Both the position numbers and the translations under genes were made by a program. A stretch of DNA of 64,000 bases from Edwardsiella anguillarum (GTDB lineage: Bacteria; Pseudomonadota; Gammaproteobacteria; Enterobacterales; Enterobacteriaceae): the NCBI RefSeq assembly GCF_008801815.1, contig NZ_VZOX01000006.1; one strand, 5' to 3'. Positions within the stretch are counted from its first letter, which is position 1. Each line of letters begins with the position of its first letter. The notes below the pieces were generated by a model. The model was given only the letters and a program-made list of their open reading frames with translations. It did not search any database and had not been told where the DNA came from. This document shows positions 7,884-16,667 of the stretch, one piece after another.

Positions 7884-9706
7884 GCTTCATCCTCCGGCCA
7901 CTCATCATCCCAGCCATTCATTTGATGCTGCTCATGCAGCATCTCGCGCTGAAAGATCTCCTCCAGCTCACGCCGCGCCTCGCGAATGCGGGAGATTTGC
8001 GCGATCTCCCCCTGCCGATGCGGCATCAGTTCGCGCAGCATACGCATATCCAAACGGCGGAAATGCTGCTGGGCCCGGTAGGCCTGATGCGGGTGCATTC
8101 CGGTTTCAATCAGGCTCTTACGCCCCAGCTCCAGCGCGCTGGAAAAGGTCTCCCGGCTAAACTGCGTCACGCCGGCCTGCAGCAGCTCGTGGGCCTCGAC
8201 CCGCCCGCGGGCGCGCGCCAGAATGCGCAGCCGTGGAAAGTGCTGTTGACACAAGCGAACCACCGCCATGGTCTCCTCCGGCTCGTTGCAGGTGATGACG
8301 ATAGCCTCTGCCCGCGCCGCGCCCGCCGCATGCAGCAGATCCAGGTGGGTGGCGTCGCCGTAATACACCTTGTAACCGTAGCGGCGCATCATGCTGACCA
8401 CGCTGACGTCGCGCTCCAGTACGGTGACCCGCGTTTGATTGGCCATCAGCAGCCGACCGATAACCTGGCCGAAACGGCCAAAACCGACCAGGATCACCTG
8501 TGGCTCATCATCGGCGACATAGGGTTTTTCCGCACTCTCCTCCGCCGGGTTCAACCGCTGGGCCAGCAGGCGATCGAGCGCCTGCATCAGCAGCGGGGTA
8601 GTCACCATCGACAGCGTCACCACCACCAGCAGCAGCGCGCTCTGCTGGGCGCTCAGCAGGTGCTGGGCGGCGGCGGCGGAAAACAGCACAAAGGCGAACT
8701 CGCCCCCCTGGCTGAGCACCGCCGCAAACTGCAGCCGCACCGCGCTGCGTATCCGCGACAATCGCGCCAGCAGATACAGCACGGCACTTTTGACCACCAC
8801 CAGCGCGACGACCGCGGCCAGGATCTGCGCCCAGTAGGCATACAGCACGCCCAGGTTGAGCGCCATACCGACCGAAATAAAAAATAGCCCCAGCAGCAGT
8901 CCCTTAAAGGGCTCAATGGCGATCTCAAGCTCGTGCTGAAACTCGCTCTCCGCCAACAGCACCCCGGCGATAAAGGTCCCCAGCGCCATTGAAAAGCCCA
9001 GCATATCCATCAGGAGCGCGGAGCCGAGCACCACCAACAGTGCCGCAGCGGTAAAAATTTCACGCACACCGGTGGCGGCGATATAGTGAAACAGCGGGCG
9101 CAGCAGTAGCCGTCCGCCGATCCAGATACCGGCCAGTGCGCCGAGCTTCAGCGCAATGTGTCCCCAGCTGATGGCGTGATCGGCCCCCCCGGCCAAGATC
9201 GGCATCAGAGCCAGCGCCGGCACGACGGCGATATCCTGGAACAGCAGCACGGCAAACCCGAGACGGCCGCCCTGATTGCGGTTCATCCCCTTTTCGCGCA
9301 TCAGCTGCAGCGCCATGGCCGTCGACGACATGGCCAGACCAATCCCGCCGATGACCGCCGCCTGCCAGGCAAACCCGCTGGCGACCAACAGCCCGCCGAG
9401 CAGCAGCGCGCTCAGCAGCAACTGGGCGGCACCGGCGCCGAAGATCAGCCGCCGCAGACGCCACAGCTTGCCCGGGTTCAACTCCAGCCCGATGATAAAC
9501 AGCAGGAAGACCACGCCCATCTCCGAAAAGTGCAGGATCTCCTCCACATCCCGGATCAAACCGATACCCCAGGGACCGATGGCGATCCCGGCGATCAGAA
9601 AGCCGAGCACGGCACCGATGCCCAAACGGCGGGCGATGGGCACCGCCAGCACCGCGGCAAACAAAAACAGCACCACCGCCGGTAGCAGGGAGGGCTCAGC
9701 ATTCAT
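7880..9706 (-). CDS. kefB: Glutathione-regulated potassium efflux antiporter KefB
   Basis: 608 residues from the third of three tandem ATGs (9704-9706), which has the best spacing to the GGAG at 9713-9716; the first two would add one or two Met. Twelve or so membrane helices (CPA2 exchanger with GIGLAMSSTAMALQLM and GTFIAGVLLAESE) are followed by a cytosolic RCK/KTN domain with the Rossmann motif VGFGRFGQVIGR. It releases K+ in exchange for protons, and so acidifies the cytoplasm, when glutathione adducts of electrophiles accumulate. It overlaps kefG. Confidence 0.96.
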   Translation of the reverse strand: MNAEPSLLPAVVLFLFAAVLAVPIARRLGIGAVLGFLIAGIAIGPWGIGLIRDVEEILHFSEMGVVFLLFIIGLELNPGKLWRLRRLIFGAGAAQLLLSALLLGGLLVASGFAWQAAVIGGIGLAMSSTAMALQLMREKGMNRNQGGRLGFAVLLFQDIAVVPALALMPILAGGADHAISWGHIALKLGALAGIWIGGRLLLRPLFHYIAATGVREIFTAAALLVVLGSALLMDMLGFSMALGTFIAGVLLAESEFQHELEIAIEPFKGLLLGLFFISVGMALNLGVLYAYWAQILAAVVALVVVKSAVLYLLARLSRIRSAVRLQFAAVLSQGGEFAFVLFSAAAAQHLLSAQQSALLLVVVTLSMVTTPLLMQALDRLLAQRLNPAEESAEKPYVADDEPQVILVGFGRFGQVIGRLLMANQTRVTVLERDVSVVSMMRRYGYKVYYGDATHLDLLHAAGAARAEAIVITCNEPEETMAVVRLCQQHFPRLRILARARGRVEAHELLQAGVTQFSRETFSSALELGRKSLIETGMHPHQAYRAQQHFRRLDMRMLRELMPHRQGEIAQISRIREARRELEEIFQREMLHEQHQMNGWDDEWPEDEA

Positions 9707-10256
9707 CATCATCTCCGGCGGGCAGCGGCGCCGCTAACCATGTGGCATAGTCATGCGCCTGGGCGTGCAGCATCTCCAGCTTCTGGCGCCGCGCCCAATA
9801 GATCGTCAGCGGCGCCAGCCAGCGCATATGGCAGCGCAGCGCCGTCAGCTCAAACGGACGCAACACCTCGCCCATGGTGTAATGGTTATAGCCACCCAAC
9901 TGATAGGCCCCCTCAGGCTCGCCGGTAGTGACCACCGAGCGCCAATACTTATCGCGCAGGGCATACCCCCCCACGCCGCTGGCGAAACCGCGCGCTAACA
10001 CGCGATCCAGCCACTCTTTAAGCAGGGCCGGACAACTGTAATTATACAGGGGGTGTTGAAACACGATGACCTGATGATTGCGCAGCAGATGCTGCTCATG
10101 ATGAATATCGATAAAAAAATCTGGATAGTGGGCGTACAGGTCATGCACCGTCACGTTACTCAGGCGCCGGGCGGCCTGCAGCAACAGCTGATTGGCCACG
10201 GATGACGGTGACTCGGGATGAGCATAAATCAGTAACACCTTCGGCGGGTGCGCCAT
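9696..10256 (-). CDS. kefG: KefB ancillary quinone oxidoreductase KefG
   Basis: 186-residue flavodoxin-like NAD(P)H dehydrogenase family protein: LLIYAHPESPSS at the N-terminus, FQHPLYNYSCPALLKEWLDRVL for flavin and substrate, and VVTTGEPEGAYQLGGYN. In E. coli KefG binds KefB and is needed for full efflux activity. Its stop overlaps the start of kefB, so the two are translationally coupled. Confidence 0.95.
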   Translation of the reverse strand: MAHPPKVLLIYAHPESPSSVANQLLLQAARRLSNVTVHDLYAHYPDFFIDIHHEQHLLRNHQVIVFQHPLYNYSCPALLKEWLDRVLARGFASGVGGYALRDKYWRSVVTTGEPEGAYQLGGYNHYTMGEVLRPFELTALRCHMRWLAPLTIYWARRQKLEMLHAQAHDYATWLAAPLPAGDDDEC

Positions 10257-10415
10257 GCTTCCTTCTCCTCGTGCGTCCGAACGTCGTCATTGCCGGACTT
10301 TTCAGCTACCATGCGACCCTGAATGACGGAATAACGCCGCACATCGCCATTAGCCCGCCGCGTTATTTACGTCGCCACAACGCCAATTTAACACACACTC
10401 AATAGACGACGCTTT

Positions 10416-12344
10416 ATGATTGTTTTCTCATCGCTCCAAATTCGTCGCGGCACCCGGGTGCTGCTGGACAATGCCTCGGCAACGATCAACCCCGGCCAAA
10501 AGGTGGGCCTGGTCGGCAAAAATGGCTGTGGGAAATCAACGCTGCTGGCGCTGTTGAAAAATGAGCTGAGCGCCGACGGCGGTAATCTGACCCTGCCCGG
10601 TAACTGGGCCATGGCCTGGGTTAACCAGGAGACGCCGGCGCTGGAAACGCCGGCGCTGGAGTATGTGCTCGACGGCGATCGCGAGTTCCGCCAGCTGGAG
10701 CAGCAGCTCGATGATGCCAACCAGCGTAACGATGGCAACACGATCGCGCTGATCCGCGGCAAGCTGGACGCCATTGCCGCCTGGACCATTCGCGCCCGAG
10801 CCTCCAGTCTGCTGCACGGCCTCGGCTTCAGCCAGGAACAGCTCATGCAGCCGGTGAAATCCTTCTCCGGCGGCTGGCGCATGCGCCTGAACCTGGCACA
10901 GGCGCTGCTGTGCCGCTCCGATCTGCTGCTGCTCGACGAACCGACCAACCACCTGGATCTGGACGCGGTGATCTGGCTGGAGCGCTGGCTGAAAAGCTAT
11001 CCGGGCACACTGATCCTGATTTCACACGACCGTGACTTCCTCGATCCTATCGTGGACAAAATTGTACATATCGAACAGCAGCAGCTGTTTGAATACAGCG
11101 GAAACTACTCCTCTTTCGAACTGCAGCGCGCCGGGAAACTGGCGCAGCAGCAGGCGATGTATCAGAGCCAGCAGCAGCGTATCGCCCATCTGCAAAGCTA
11201 TATCGACCGCTTCAAGGCCAAGGCCAGTAAGGCCAAGCAGGCGCAGAGCCGGGTAAAAATGCTGGAACGTATGGAACGCATCGCGCCGGCCCACGTCGAT
11301 AACCCGTTCCACTTCAGCTTCCGCGCGCCGGAAAGCCTACCAACGCCGCTGCTGCGTATGGAGCACGTCAGCGCCGGCTACGGCGAGCGCACCGTACTCG
11401 CCTCGATTAAGCTCAACCTGGTACCCGGTTCGCGCATCGGTCTGCTGGGACGTAACGGCGCCGGTAAATCCACCCTGATCAAGCTGCTGGCCGGCGAGCT
11501 AGCGCCGCAGCAGGGGGAGGTCGGGCTGGCCAAGGGCGTTCGTCTGGGATACTTCGCCCAGCATCAGCTAGAGTATCTTCGCGCCGACGAATCGCCACTG
11601 CAGCACTTAGCCCGCCTGGCGCCGCAGGAGAGCGAACAGCAGCTGCGCGACTATTTAGGGGGCTTCGGTTTTAACGGTGATAAAGTCAGCGAGGCGACCG
11701 CGCGCTTTTCCGGCGGCGAGAAGGCGCGCCTGGTACTGGCGCTGATCGTCTGGCAGCGTCCGAACCTGCTGCTGCTCGACGAACCGACCAACCATCTGGA
11801 TCTGGACATGCGCCAGGCGCTAACCGAAGCGCTGATCGATTTCGAGGGCGCGCTGGTGGTAGTCTCGCACGATCGCCATCTGCTGCGATCCACCACCGAC
11901 GATCTCTATCTGGTGCACGACGGCCAGGTCGAGCCGTTCGCCGGTGATCTGGACGACTACCAGCGCTGGATGATCGATCTGCAGCGCCAGGAAAACCAGG
12001 CGCCGGCGGATCAGGATGGCGCGCAAACGACCAACAGCGCCCAGGCCAGAAAGGATCAGAAGCGTCGCGAGGCCGAGTTCCGCAGCCAGACTCAGCCGCT
12101 GCGCAAGCAGATCGCCGCGCAGGAAAAGCGTATGGAGACCCTGAGCGCCCAGCTCAATACGCTGGAGGAACGCCTCGCCGACGGCGCGCTGTACGATCCG
12201 GCGCATAAAGAGGAGCTGAACGACATTCTGCAGCGCCAAAGTCAGACCAAGCTCGGTCTGGAGGAGGCGGAGCTGTGCTGGCTCGATGCGCAAGAGCAGC
12301 TCGAAGCGATGTCTCGCGCCTTCACGGAGAGCGATAACGCCTGA
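10416..12344 (+). CDS. yheS: ABC-F family ATPase YheS
   Basis: 642 residues with two ABC cassettes and no membrane segment. Walker A motifs are GKNGCGKST and GRNGAGKST, signatures FSGGWRMRL and FSGGEKARL, and each cassette has the Walker B run LLLLDEPTNHLD. A charged linker and a C-terminal coiled coil (about residues 540-635) complete the ABC-F plan. Such proteins act at the ribosomal E site. In E. coli yheTU-prkB-yhfA-crp follow; here argD follows at once, on the other strand. Confidence 0.95.
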   Translation: MIVFSSLQIRRGTRVLLDNASATINPGQKVGLVGKNGCGKSTLLALLKNELSADGGNLTLPGNWAMAWVNQETPALETPALEYVLDGDREFRQLEQQLDDANQRNDGNTIALIRGKLDAIAAWTIRARASSLLHGLGFSQEQLMQPVKSFSGGWRMRLNLAQALLCRSDLLLLDEPTNHLDLDAVIWLERWLKSYPGTLILISHDRDFLDPIVDKIVHIEQQQLFEYSGNYSSFELQRAGKLAQQQAMYQSQQQRIAHLQSYIDRFKAKASKAKQAQSRVKMLERMERIAPAHVDNPFHFSFRAPESLPTPLLRMEHVSAGYGERTVLASIKLNLVPGSRIGLLGRNGAGKSTLIKLLAGELAPQQGEVGLAKGVRLGYFAQHQLEYLRADESPLQHLARLAPQESEQQLRDYLGGFGFNGDKVSEATARFSGGEKARLVLALIVWQRPNLLLLDEPTNHLDLDMRQALTEALIDFEGALVVVSHDRHLLRSTTDDLYLVHDGQVEPFAGDLDDYQRWMIDLQRQENQAPADQDGAQTTNSAQARKDQKRREAEFRSQTQPLRKQIAAQEKRMETLSAQLNTLEERLADGALYDPAHKEELNDILQRQSQTKLGLEEAELCWLDAQEQLEAMSRAFTESDNA

Positions 12345-12351
12345 GCGTCGC

Positions 12352-13566
12352 CTAGGCCGCCAGCGTACCCAGCGCTCGCCCCAGGCGGGCCATTCCCTCG
12401 TCGATCTCCGCCGTCTCGATCACCAGAGACGGCGTAAAGCGCAGCGTATCGGCGCCGGCGTTCAGCAGCATCACCCCCTGCTCCGCCGCCGCGTGCAGAA
12501 TGTCTCGGGCACGTCCACGGTAGGCGGGCGACAAGGCCGCCCCCAGCAGCAGCCCCTGTCCGCGGATGTCGCTAAACGTCCCGTGACGCCGGTTAAGGGC
12601 CTGCAAATGGCTAACCATGGCCTGTCGGCGCGTCGCCACCCCGGCGAGGATCTGCGGCTGGCTGATGATATCGAACGCCGCTTCCGCCACCGCACAGGCC
12701 AGCGGATTGCCGCCATAGGTCGTGCCGTGGCAGCCCACCGTCATCGCTGAGGCGATCGCTTCGGTGGTCAGCATGGCGCTGATAGGAAAACCGCCGCCCA
12801 GTGCCTTGGCGCTGGTCAGAATGTCCGGCGTCACGCCGTAGTGCATGTAACTAAACAGCCTACCGCTGCGTCCTATCCCGCTTTGTACCTCATCAAAAAT
12901 CAGCAGCGCCCGATGGCGATCGCACAGCGTTCGCAGCCCCTGCAGAAACGCGGCGCTGGCCGGCAATACCCCGCCCTCGCCCTGAACGGGCTCGACGATC
13001 ACCGCACAGGTCTGTTCACCGATAATCGCCTCCACCGCCGCCAGATCGTTGAACGGCAAGTGTACAATATCCGCCAGCTTCGGTCCGAAGCCATCCGAGT
13101 ACTTGGGCTGGCCTCCCACCGACACGGTAAACAGGGTACGGCCGTGAAACCCCTGCTTGAAGGCGATAATCTGGCTTTTATGAGGACTGATACGCGTCGC
13201 GGCGTGGTAGCGGGCCAGCTTTAACGCCGCCTCATTGGCCTCTGCGCCGGAGTTGGCAAAAAATACCCGCTCGGCAAAGGTGGCATCGATCAGCTTCTGC
13301 GCCAGGCGCAGCGCGGGCTCATTAGTAAAGACATTGCTGGTATGCCACAGGCGGCTCCCCTGCTCCTGTAACGCGGCCACCAGTGCCGGGTGGCAATGCC
13401 CCAGCGCCGTCACCGCAATACCGCCGGCAAAGTCGATATAGTCGCGCCCCTGCTGATCCCACACCCGGCTGCCTTGGCCACGCACTGGCACAAACTCTGC
13501 GGGTGCATAAACCGGCAACATCACCTTTTCAAAGTTGCCCCTTTCCACTGTATTTTTCTGCGTCAT
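12352..13566 (-). CDS. argD: Acetylornithine/succinyldiaminopimelate aminotransferase
   Basis: 404-residue class-III PLP aminotransferase for the fourth step of arginine synthesis and also for lysine/diaminopimelate synthesis. It shows the PLP lysine Lys254 in SAKALGGGFP, the cofactor motif FFANSGAEANEAALKLAR, and IFDEVQSGIGRSG. Two ArgR boxes lie just upstream. It ends 7 nt from the yheS stop, a tight convergent pair. Its orientation relative to pabA differs from E. coli. Confidence 0.95.
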   Translation of the reverse strand: MTQKNTVERGNFEKVMLPVYAPAEFVPVRGQGSRVWDQQGRDYIDFAGGIAVTALGHCHPALVAALQEQGSRLWHTSNVFTNEPALRLAQKLIDATFAERVFFANSGAEANEAALKLARYHAATRISPHKSQIIAFKQGFHGRTLFTVSVGGQPKYSDGFGPKLADIVHLPFNDLAAVEAIIGEQTCAVIVEPVQGEGGVLPASAAFLQGLRTLCDRHRALLIFDEVQSGIGRSGRLFSYMHYGVTPDILTSAKALGGGFPISAMLTTEAIASAMTVGCHGTTYGGNPLACAVAEAAFDIISQPQILAGVATRRQAMVSHLQALNRRHGTFSDIRGQGLLLGAALSPAYRGRARDILHAAAEQGVMLLNAGADTLRFTPSLVIETAEIDEGMARLGRALGTLAA

Positions 13567-13600
13567 CCCGCGTCATCTCCGTTTGCATCGGCCAAGTTAA

Positions 13601-13639
13601 AGTGATTTTATAATCATAAAATATGAATAATAAATCAAT
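13601..13639 (-). promoter_or_regulatory. Tandem ARG boxes (ArgR operator) of argD
   Basis: Two 18-bp ARG boxes stand side by side: one centred on TGATTTTATAATCA (13603-13616, a perfect palindrome) and one on TGAATAATAAATCA (13624-13637). The consensus core is TGAAT-N4-ATTCA. They are 3 bp apart, the usual spacing for a hexameric ArgR operator. The location, about 35-75 nt before the argD start, suits arginine repression. Confidence 0.85.
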
Positions 13640-13762
13640 TGGCGGCAACCCTATTTTTAGCGTCAACGCCGTGCAAGCCCCTTCGCGTCCGGCCCGGCGG
13701 GGCTGAATTTGTCCGGCGTATGCTTTATCATCACCGCTTTCCCGTAACGCCAGTGCCATGCC

Positions 13763-14338
13763 ATGCTGCTGCTTATCGATAACTACGACTCCTTTACCTA
13801 CAATCTGTACCAGTACTTTTGCCAGCTCGACGCCGAGGTCATGGTCAAACGCAACGATGCGCTGACGCTGGCGCAGATCGATGCCCTGCGTCCATCGCAC
13901 GTGGTGATCTCTCCCGGACCGGGTACGCCCGATCAGGCCGGTATTTCCCTTGCGGCCATCCGTCATCTGGCGGGGCGCGTTCCGCTATTGGGGGTCTGCC
14001 TGGGGCACCAGGCGCTGGGACAGGTTTTCGGCGCGCGGGTGATCCGGGCGCGACAGGTGATGCACGGCAAGACCAGCGCTATCCGCCACCGCAATCGCGG
14101 CGTATTCCAGGGGCTGAATAACCCGCTAACGGTCACCCGCTACCACTCGCTGATTCTGGATAAGGAGAGCCTGCCCGACTGCCTGGAGGTGACCGCCTGG
14201 AGCGAGCGCGATGGCGCGGTCGATGAGATTATGGGGATCCGTCATACCGGCATGGCCCTGGAGGGGGTTCAGTTCCATCCGGAAAGCATTCTTAGCGAGC
14301 AGGGACACGCCCTGCTGCGCAACTTTCTGCGTCAGTAA
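13763..14338 (+). CDS. pabA: Aminodeoxychorismate synthase glutamine amidotransferase component
   Basis: 191-residue class-I glutamine amidotransferase that supplies ammonia to PabB for 4-aminobenzoate and folate synthesis. The nucleophile is Cys79 in GVCLGHQALG, with SPGPGTPDQAG upstream and the His/Glu pair in VQFHPESIL. It could be confused with TrpG, but full length and neighbourhood fit PabA. It is divergent from argD, where E. coli has both genes on one strand with fic beside them. Confidence 0.93.
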   Translation: MLLLIDNYDSFTYNLYQYFCQLDAEVMVKRNDALTLAQIDALRPSHVVISPGPGTPDQAGISLAAIRHLAGRVPLLGVCLGHQALGQVFGARVIRARQVMHGKTSAIRHRNRGVFQGLNNPLTVTRYHSLILDKESLPDCLEVTAWSERDGAVDEIMGIRHTGMALEGVQFHPESILSEQGHALLRNFLRQ

Positions 14339-14393
14339 CACAGCGGGCGCCATCCGGCGCCCGCTGTGTGAAACCGTGCAGAGACGCGCGGCC

Positions 14394-14960
14394 TTACTTC
14401 ATAACGCTGGCCGAGGTGATCACAATCGGCTTGGCCGGCACATTCTGATAAGGGCCGACGTTTTCGGTACGCGCCTGGGAGATCTTGTCGACGACATCCA
14501 TCCCCTTAATCACTTTGCCGAAGACAGCATAGCCAAAGTCACGCTGCCCATGGTCGAGAAAGGCGTTGTCCGCCACGTTGATAAAAAACTGGCTGGTCGC
14601 GCTATCTTTCTCCGCGGTGCGCGCCATCGCGATAGTACCGCGCAGGTTGCGCAGCCCGTTGTCCGCCTCGTTCTTGATCGGCGGCTGTGTCGCTTTCTGC
14701 TGCATATCACCTGTAAAACCGCCGCCCTGGATCATAAAGCCCGGGATCACACGGTGAAAAATAGTGTCGTTGTAATAACCGCTGTTAACGTAGCCAAGAA
14801 AGTTATCAACGGTTACCGGCGCCTTCTGGTTATACAGCTCCAGCTCAATATTGCCTACGCTGGTCGTCAGCATGACCCGCGTGTTGGCCGCCAGCGCGGC
14901 GGGGGCCATGACGGCCAGCGAGAAGAGGGTGACCAGGGTAATGACGATTCTTTTGAACAT
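14394..14960 (-). CDS. ppiA: Periplasmic cyclophilin-type prolyl isomerase PpiA
   Basis: 188 residues. A Sec signal peptide (MFKRIVITLVTLFSLAVMAPAALA) is followed by the cyclophilin core FHRVIPGFMIQGGGFTGDM, ARTAEKDSATSQFFINVADN and FGYAVFGKVIKGMDVVD. It catalyses proline isomerisation of envelope proteins. Convergent with pabA; the fic-yhfG pair usually found here is absent. Confidence 0.95.
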   Translation of the reverse strand: MFKRIVITLVTLFSLAVMAPAALAANTRVMLTTSVGNIELELYNQKAPVTVDNFLGYVNSGYYNDTIFHRVIPGFMIQGGGFTGDMQQKATQPPIKNEADNGLRNLRGTIAMARTAEKDSATSQFFINVADNAFLDHGQRDFGYAVFGKVIKGMDVVDKISQARTENVGPYQNVPAKPIVITSASVMK

Positions 14961-15419
14961 GAAAACTTCCTTTCTCTGACGGGCTTTGTCAAAAGCGTAA
15001 AAACAACAAAATGGCGTAACGATTCTAAATAGCCCTTAGCATAATCGCCACCCATTTACTCAGATTTACCGAGCCGCCACGCCACGTTTTGCGCCCGGCC
15101 TATCCCTACATTAGCGGAATTGACGCACAGGACAAGCGCTCCCAATCCGAATCACCGAGCGCCACCCGCAACAAACGGGCGCGTTGAGGAGACGACGCCC
15201 CCCATACGCTGCCGAAGCGGCGACCATCCGGAGACAAATTCGCAAAAGATCTCATTTTTTAAGCAAAAAATTATTGCATTGCAATAAAAAGAAGATTCAT
15301 ATCACAAAACGTCGGCGTGGCTATGTTAGGATGCGCACGCTTGGTGAAATCGACCCTTCTTGTCGGATCTTCCCACAAACACGCTTCTTTTTACCTTATA
15401 TACTGATACAGGCCTTGCT
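14961..15419. other. ppiA-tsgA intergenic region with a 7+7 palindrome
   Basis: 459 bp between divergent genes, so it should carry both promoters. The only structure I find is a perfect inverted repeat TTATTGC-ATT-GCAATAA at 15271-15287 in an AT-rich stretch about 130 nt before tsgA. No convincing gene is present; a 79-codon frame at 15184 has very basic composition and no recognisable motif. Confidence 0.55.
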
Positions 15420-16604
15420 ATGACCGACAGCAATCGCATCCGCCTAACATGGATCAGTTTCTTCTCCTATGCGCTTACCGGCGCATTGGTGATTGTCACC
15501 GGGATGGTGATGGGAAATATCGCAGAGTACTTTAATCTGCCGATCTCCAGCATGAGTAATACCTTTACGTTCCTCAACACCGGGATTTTGGTTTCCATTT
15601 TCCTTAACGCCTGGCTGATGGAGATCATTCCGCTCAAACGTCAGCTCATTTTTGGCTTTATCCTGATGATCCTTGCCATCGCCGGTCTGATGGTCGGGCA
15701 CAATCTGGCCATCTTCTCCGCCTGCATGTTCGTGCTGGGCGTGGTCAGCGGGATCACCATGTCGATCGGAACCTTCCTGATCACCCATATCTATACCGGG
15801 CGTCAGCGCGGCTCTCGCCTGCTGTTTACCGACTCCTTCTTCAGCATGGCCGGGATGGTGTTCCCCATCATCGCCGCCACCCTGCTGGCACAGCACGTGG
15901 CATGGTATTGGGTCTACGCCTGCATCGGCGTTCTGTATCTGGCCATCTTTATCCTGACGCTGTGCTCTGACTTCCCGCAGCTGGGTAAGCAGGCCGTCGG
16001 CGACAGCCAGCCGGTCAGCAAGGAAAAGTGGGGGATCGGCGTTCTGTTCCTGTCGATCGCGGCGCTCTGCTACATCCTCGGTCAGCTGGGCTTTATTCAG
16101 TGGGTACCGGAGTATGCCGCCAAGCGCTTCGGCATGAGCATTGAAGAGAGCGGCGGGCTGGTCAGTAACTTCTGGACCGCCTATATGGTCGGCATGTGGT
16201 TCTTCAGCGTCGCGCTGCGCTTCTTCGATCTGCAGCGCATCGTCACGGTATTGGCCGCCCTTTCCACCTTTATGATGTACATGTTCGTCAGCAGCCAGCA
16301 GGGCGCCATGCTGAGCATGTATATTCTGGGCCTGGGCTTTGTCAGCAGCGCTATCTATACCACGCTGATTACGCTGGGATCGCAGCAGACCAAGGTCTCC
16401 TCGCCGAAGCTGGTGAACTTTATCCTGACCTGCGGCACCATCGGCACCATGCTGACCTTCGTCGTCACCGGCCCCATCGTCGCTCACAGCGGAGCCCATG
16501 CCGCGCTGGCGACGGCCAACGGTCTCTATCTGGTCGTTTTTGTCATGTGCGTCCTGCTGGGGTTTGTCACCAAGCACCGCCTGCATGGTCACGCGGCCAA
16601 GTAG
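15420..16604 (+). CDS. tsgA: MFS transporter TsgA
   Basis: 394 residues from ATG 15420 (MTDSNRIRLTWISFFSYALTG), matching the family start; the earlier in-frame start is not used. About twelve hydrophobic helices and TsgA segments such as SISTFT-like MSNTFTFLNTG and NFWTAYMVGMWFFSV are seen. It is an inner-membrane major facilitator protein whose substrate is unknown; the name comes from a Salmonella mutant responding to tellurite and selenite. In E. coli nirBDC follows; here codBA does. Confidence 0.93.
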   Translation: MTDSNRIRLTWISFFSYALTGALVIVTGMVMGNIAEYFNLPISSMSNTFTFLNTGILVSIFLNAWLMEIIPLKRQLIFGFILMILAIAGLMVGHNLAIFSACMFVLGVVSGITMSIGTFLITHIYTGRQRGSRLLFTDSFFSMAGMVFPIIAATLLAQHVAWYWVYACIGVLYLAIFILTLCSDFPQLGKQAVGDSQPVSKEKWGIGVLFLSIAALCYILGQLGFIQWVPEYAAKRFGMSIEESGGLVSNFWTAYMVGMWFFSVALRFFDLQRIVTVLAALSTFMMYMFVSSQQGAMLSMYILGLGFVSSAIYTTLITLGSQQTKVSSPKLVNFILTCGTIGTMLTFVVTGPIVAHSGAHAALATANGLYLVVFVMCVLLGFVTKHRLHGHAAK

Positions 16605-16624
16605 ACTGCGCCATACCCATAACA

Positions 16625-16655
16625 ACGGGGCCTGCATGCAGGCCCCGTTTTTTTG
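16625..16655. terminator. Strong terminator between tsgA and codA
   Basis: A perfect 12-bp inverted repeat ACGGGGCCTGCA/TGCAGGCCCCGT (16625-16648) is followed by T7. It ends tsgA and probably also the convergent codBA message. Confidence 0.92.
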
Positions 16656-16667
16656 CGCGCGCCGAAC

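Noticed and set aside
15184..15423. 79-codon frame upstream of tsgA
   Set aside because: Arg/Lys-rich composition without motif, runs into the tsgA start and spans the palindrome; looks like chance.
15444..16637. 397-codon minus-strand frame opposite tsgA
   Set aside because: Mirror of a membrane protein gene, giving an unusual His/Gln/Asp-rich chain with no family.
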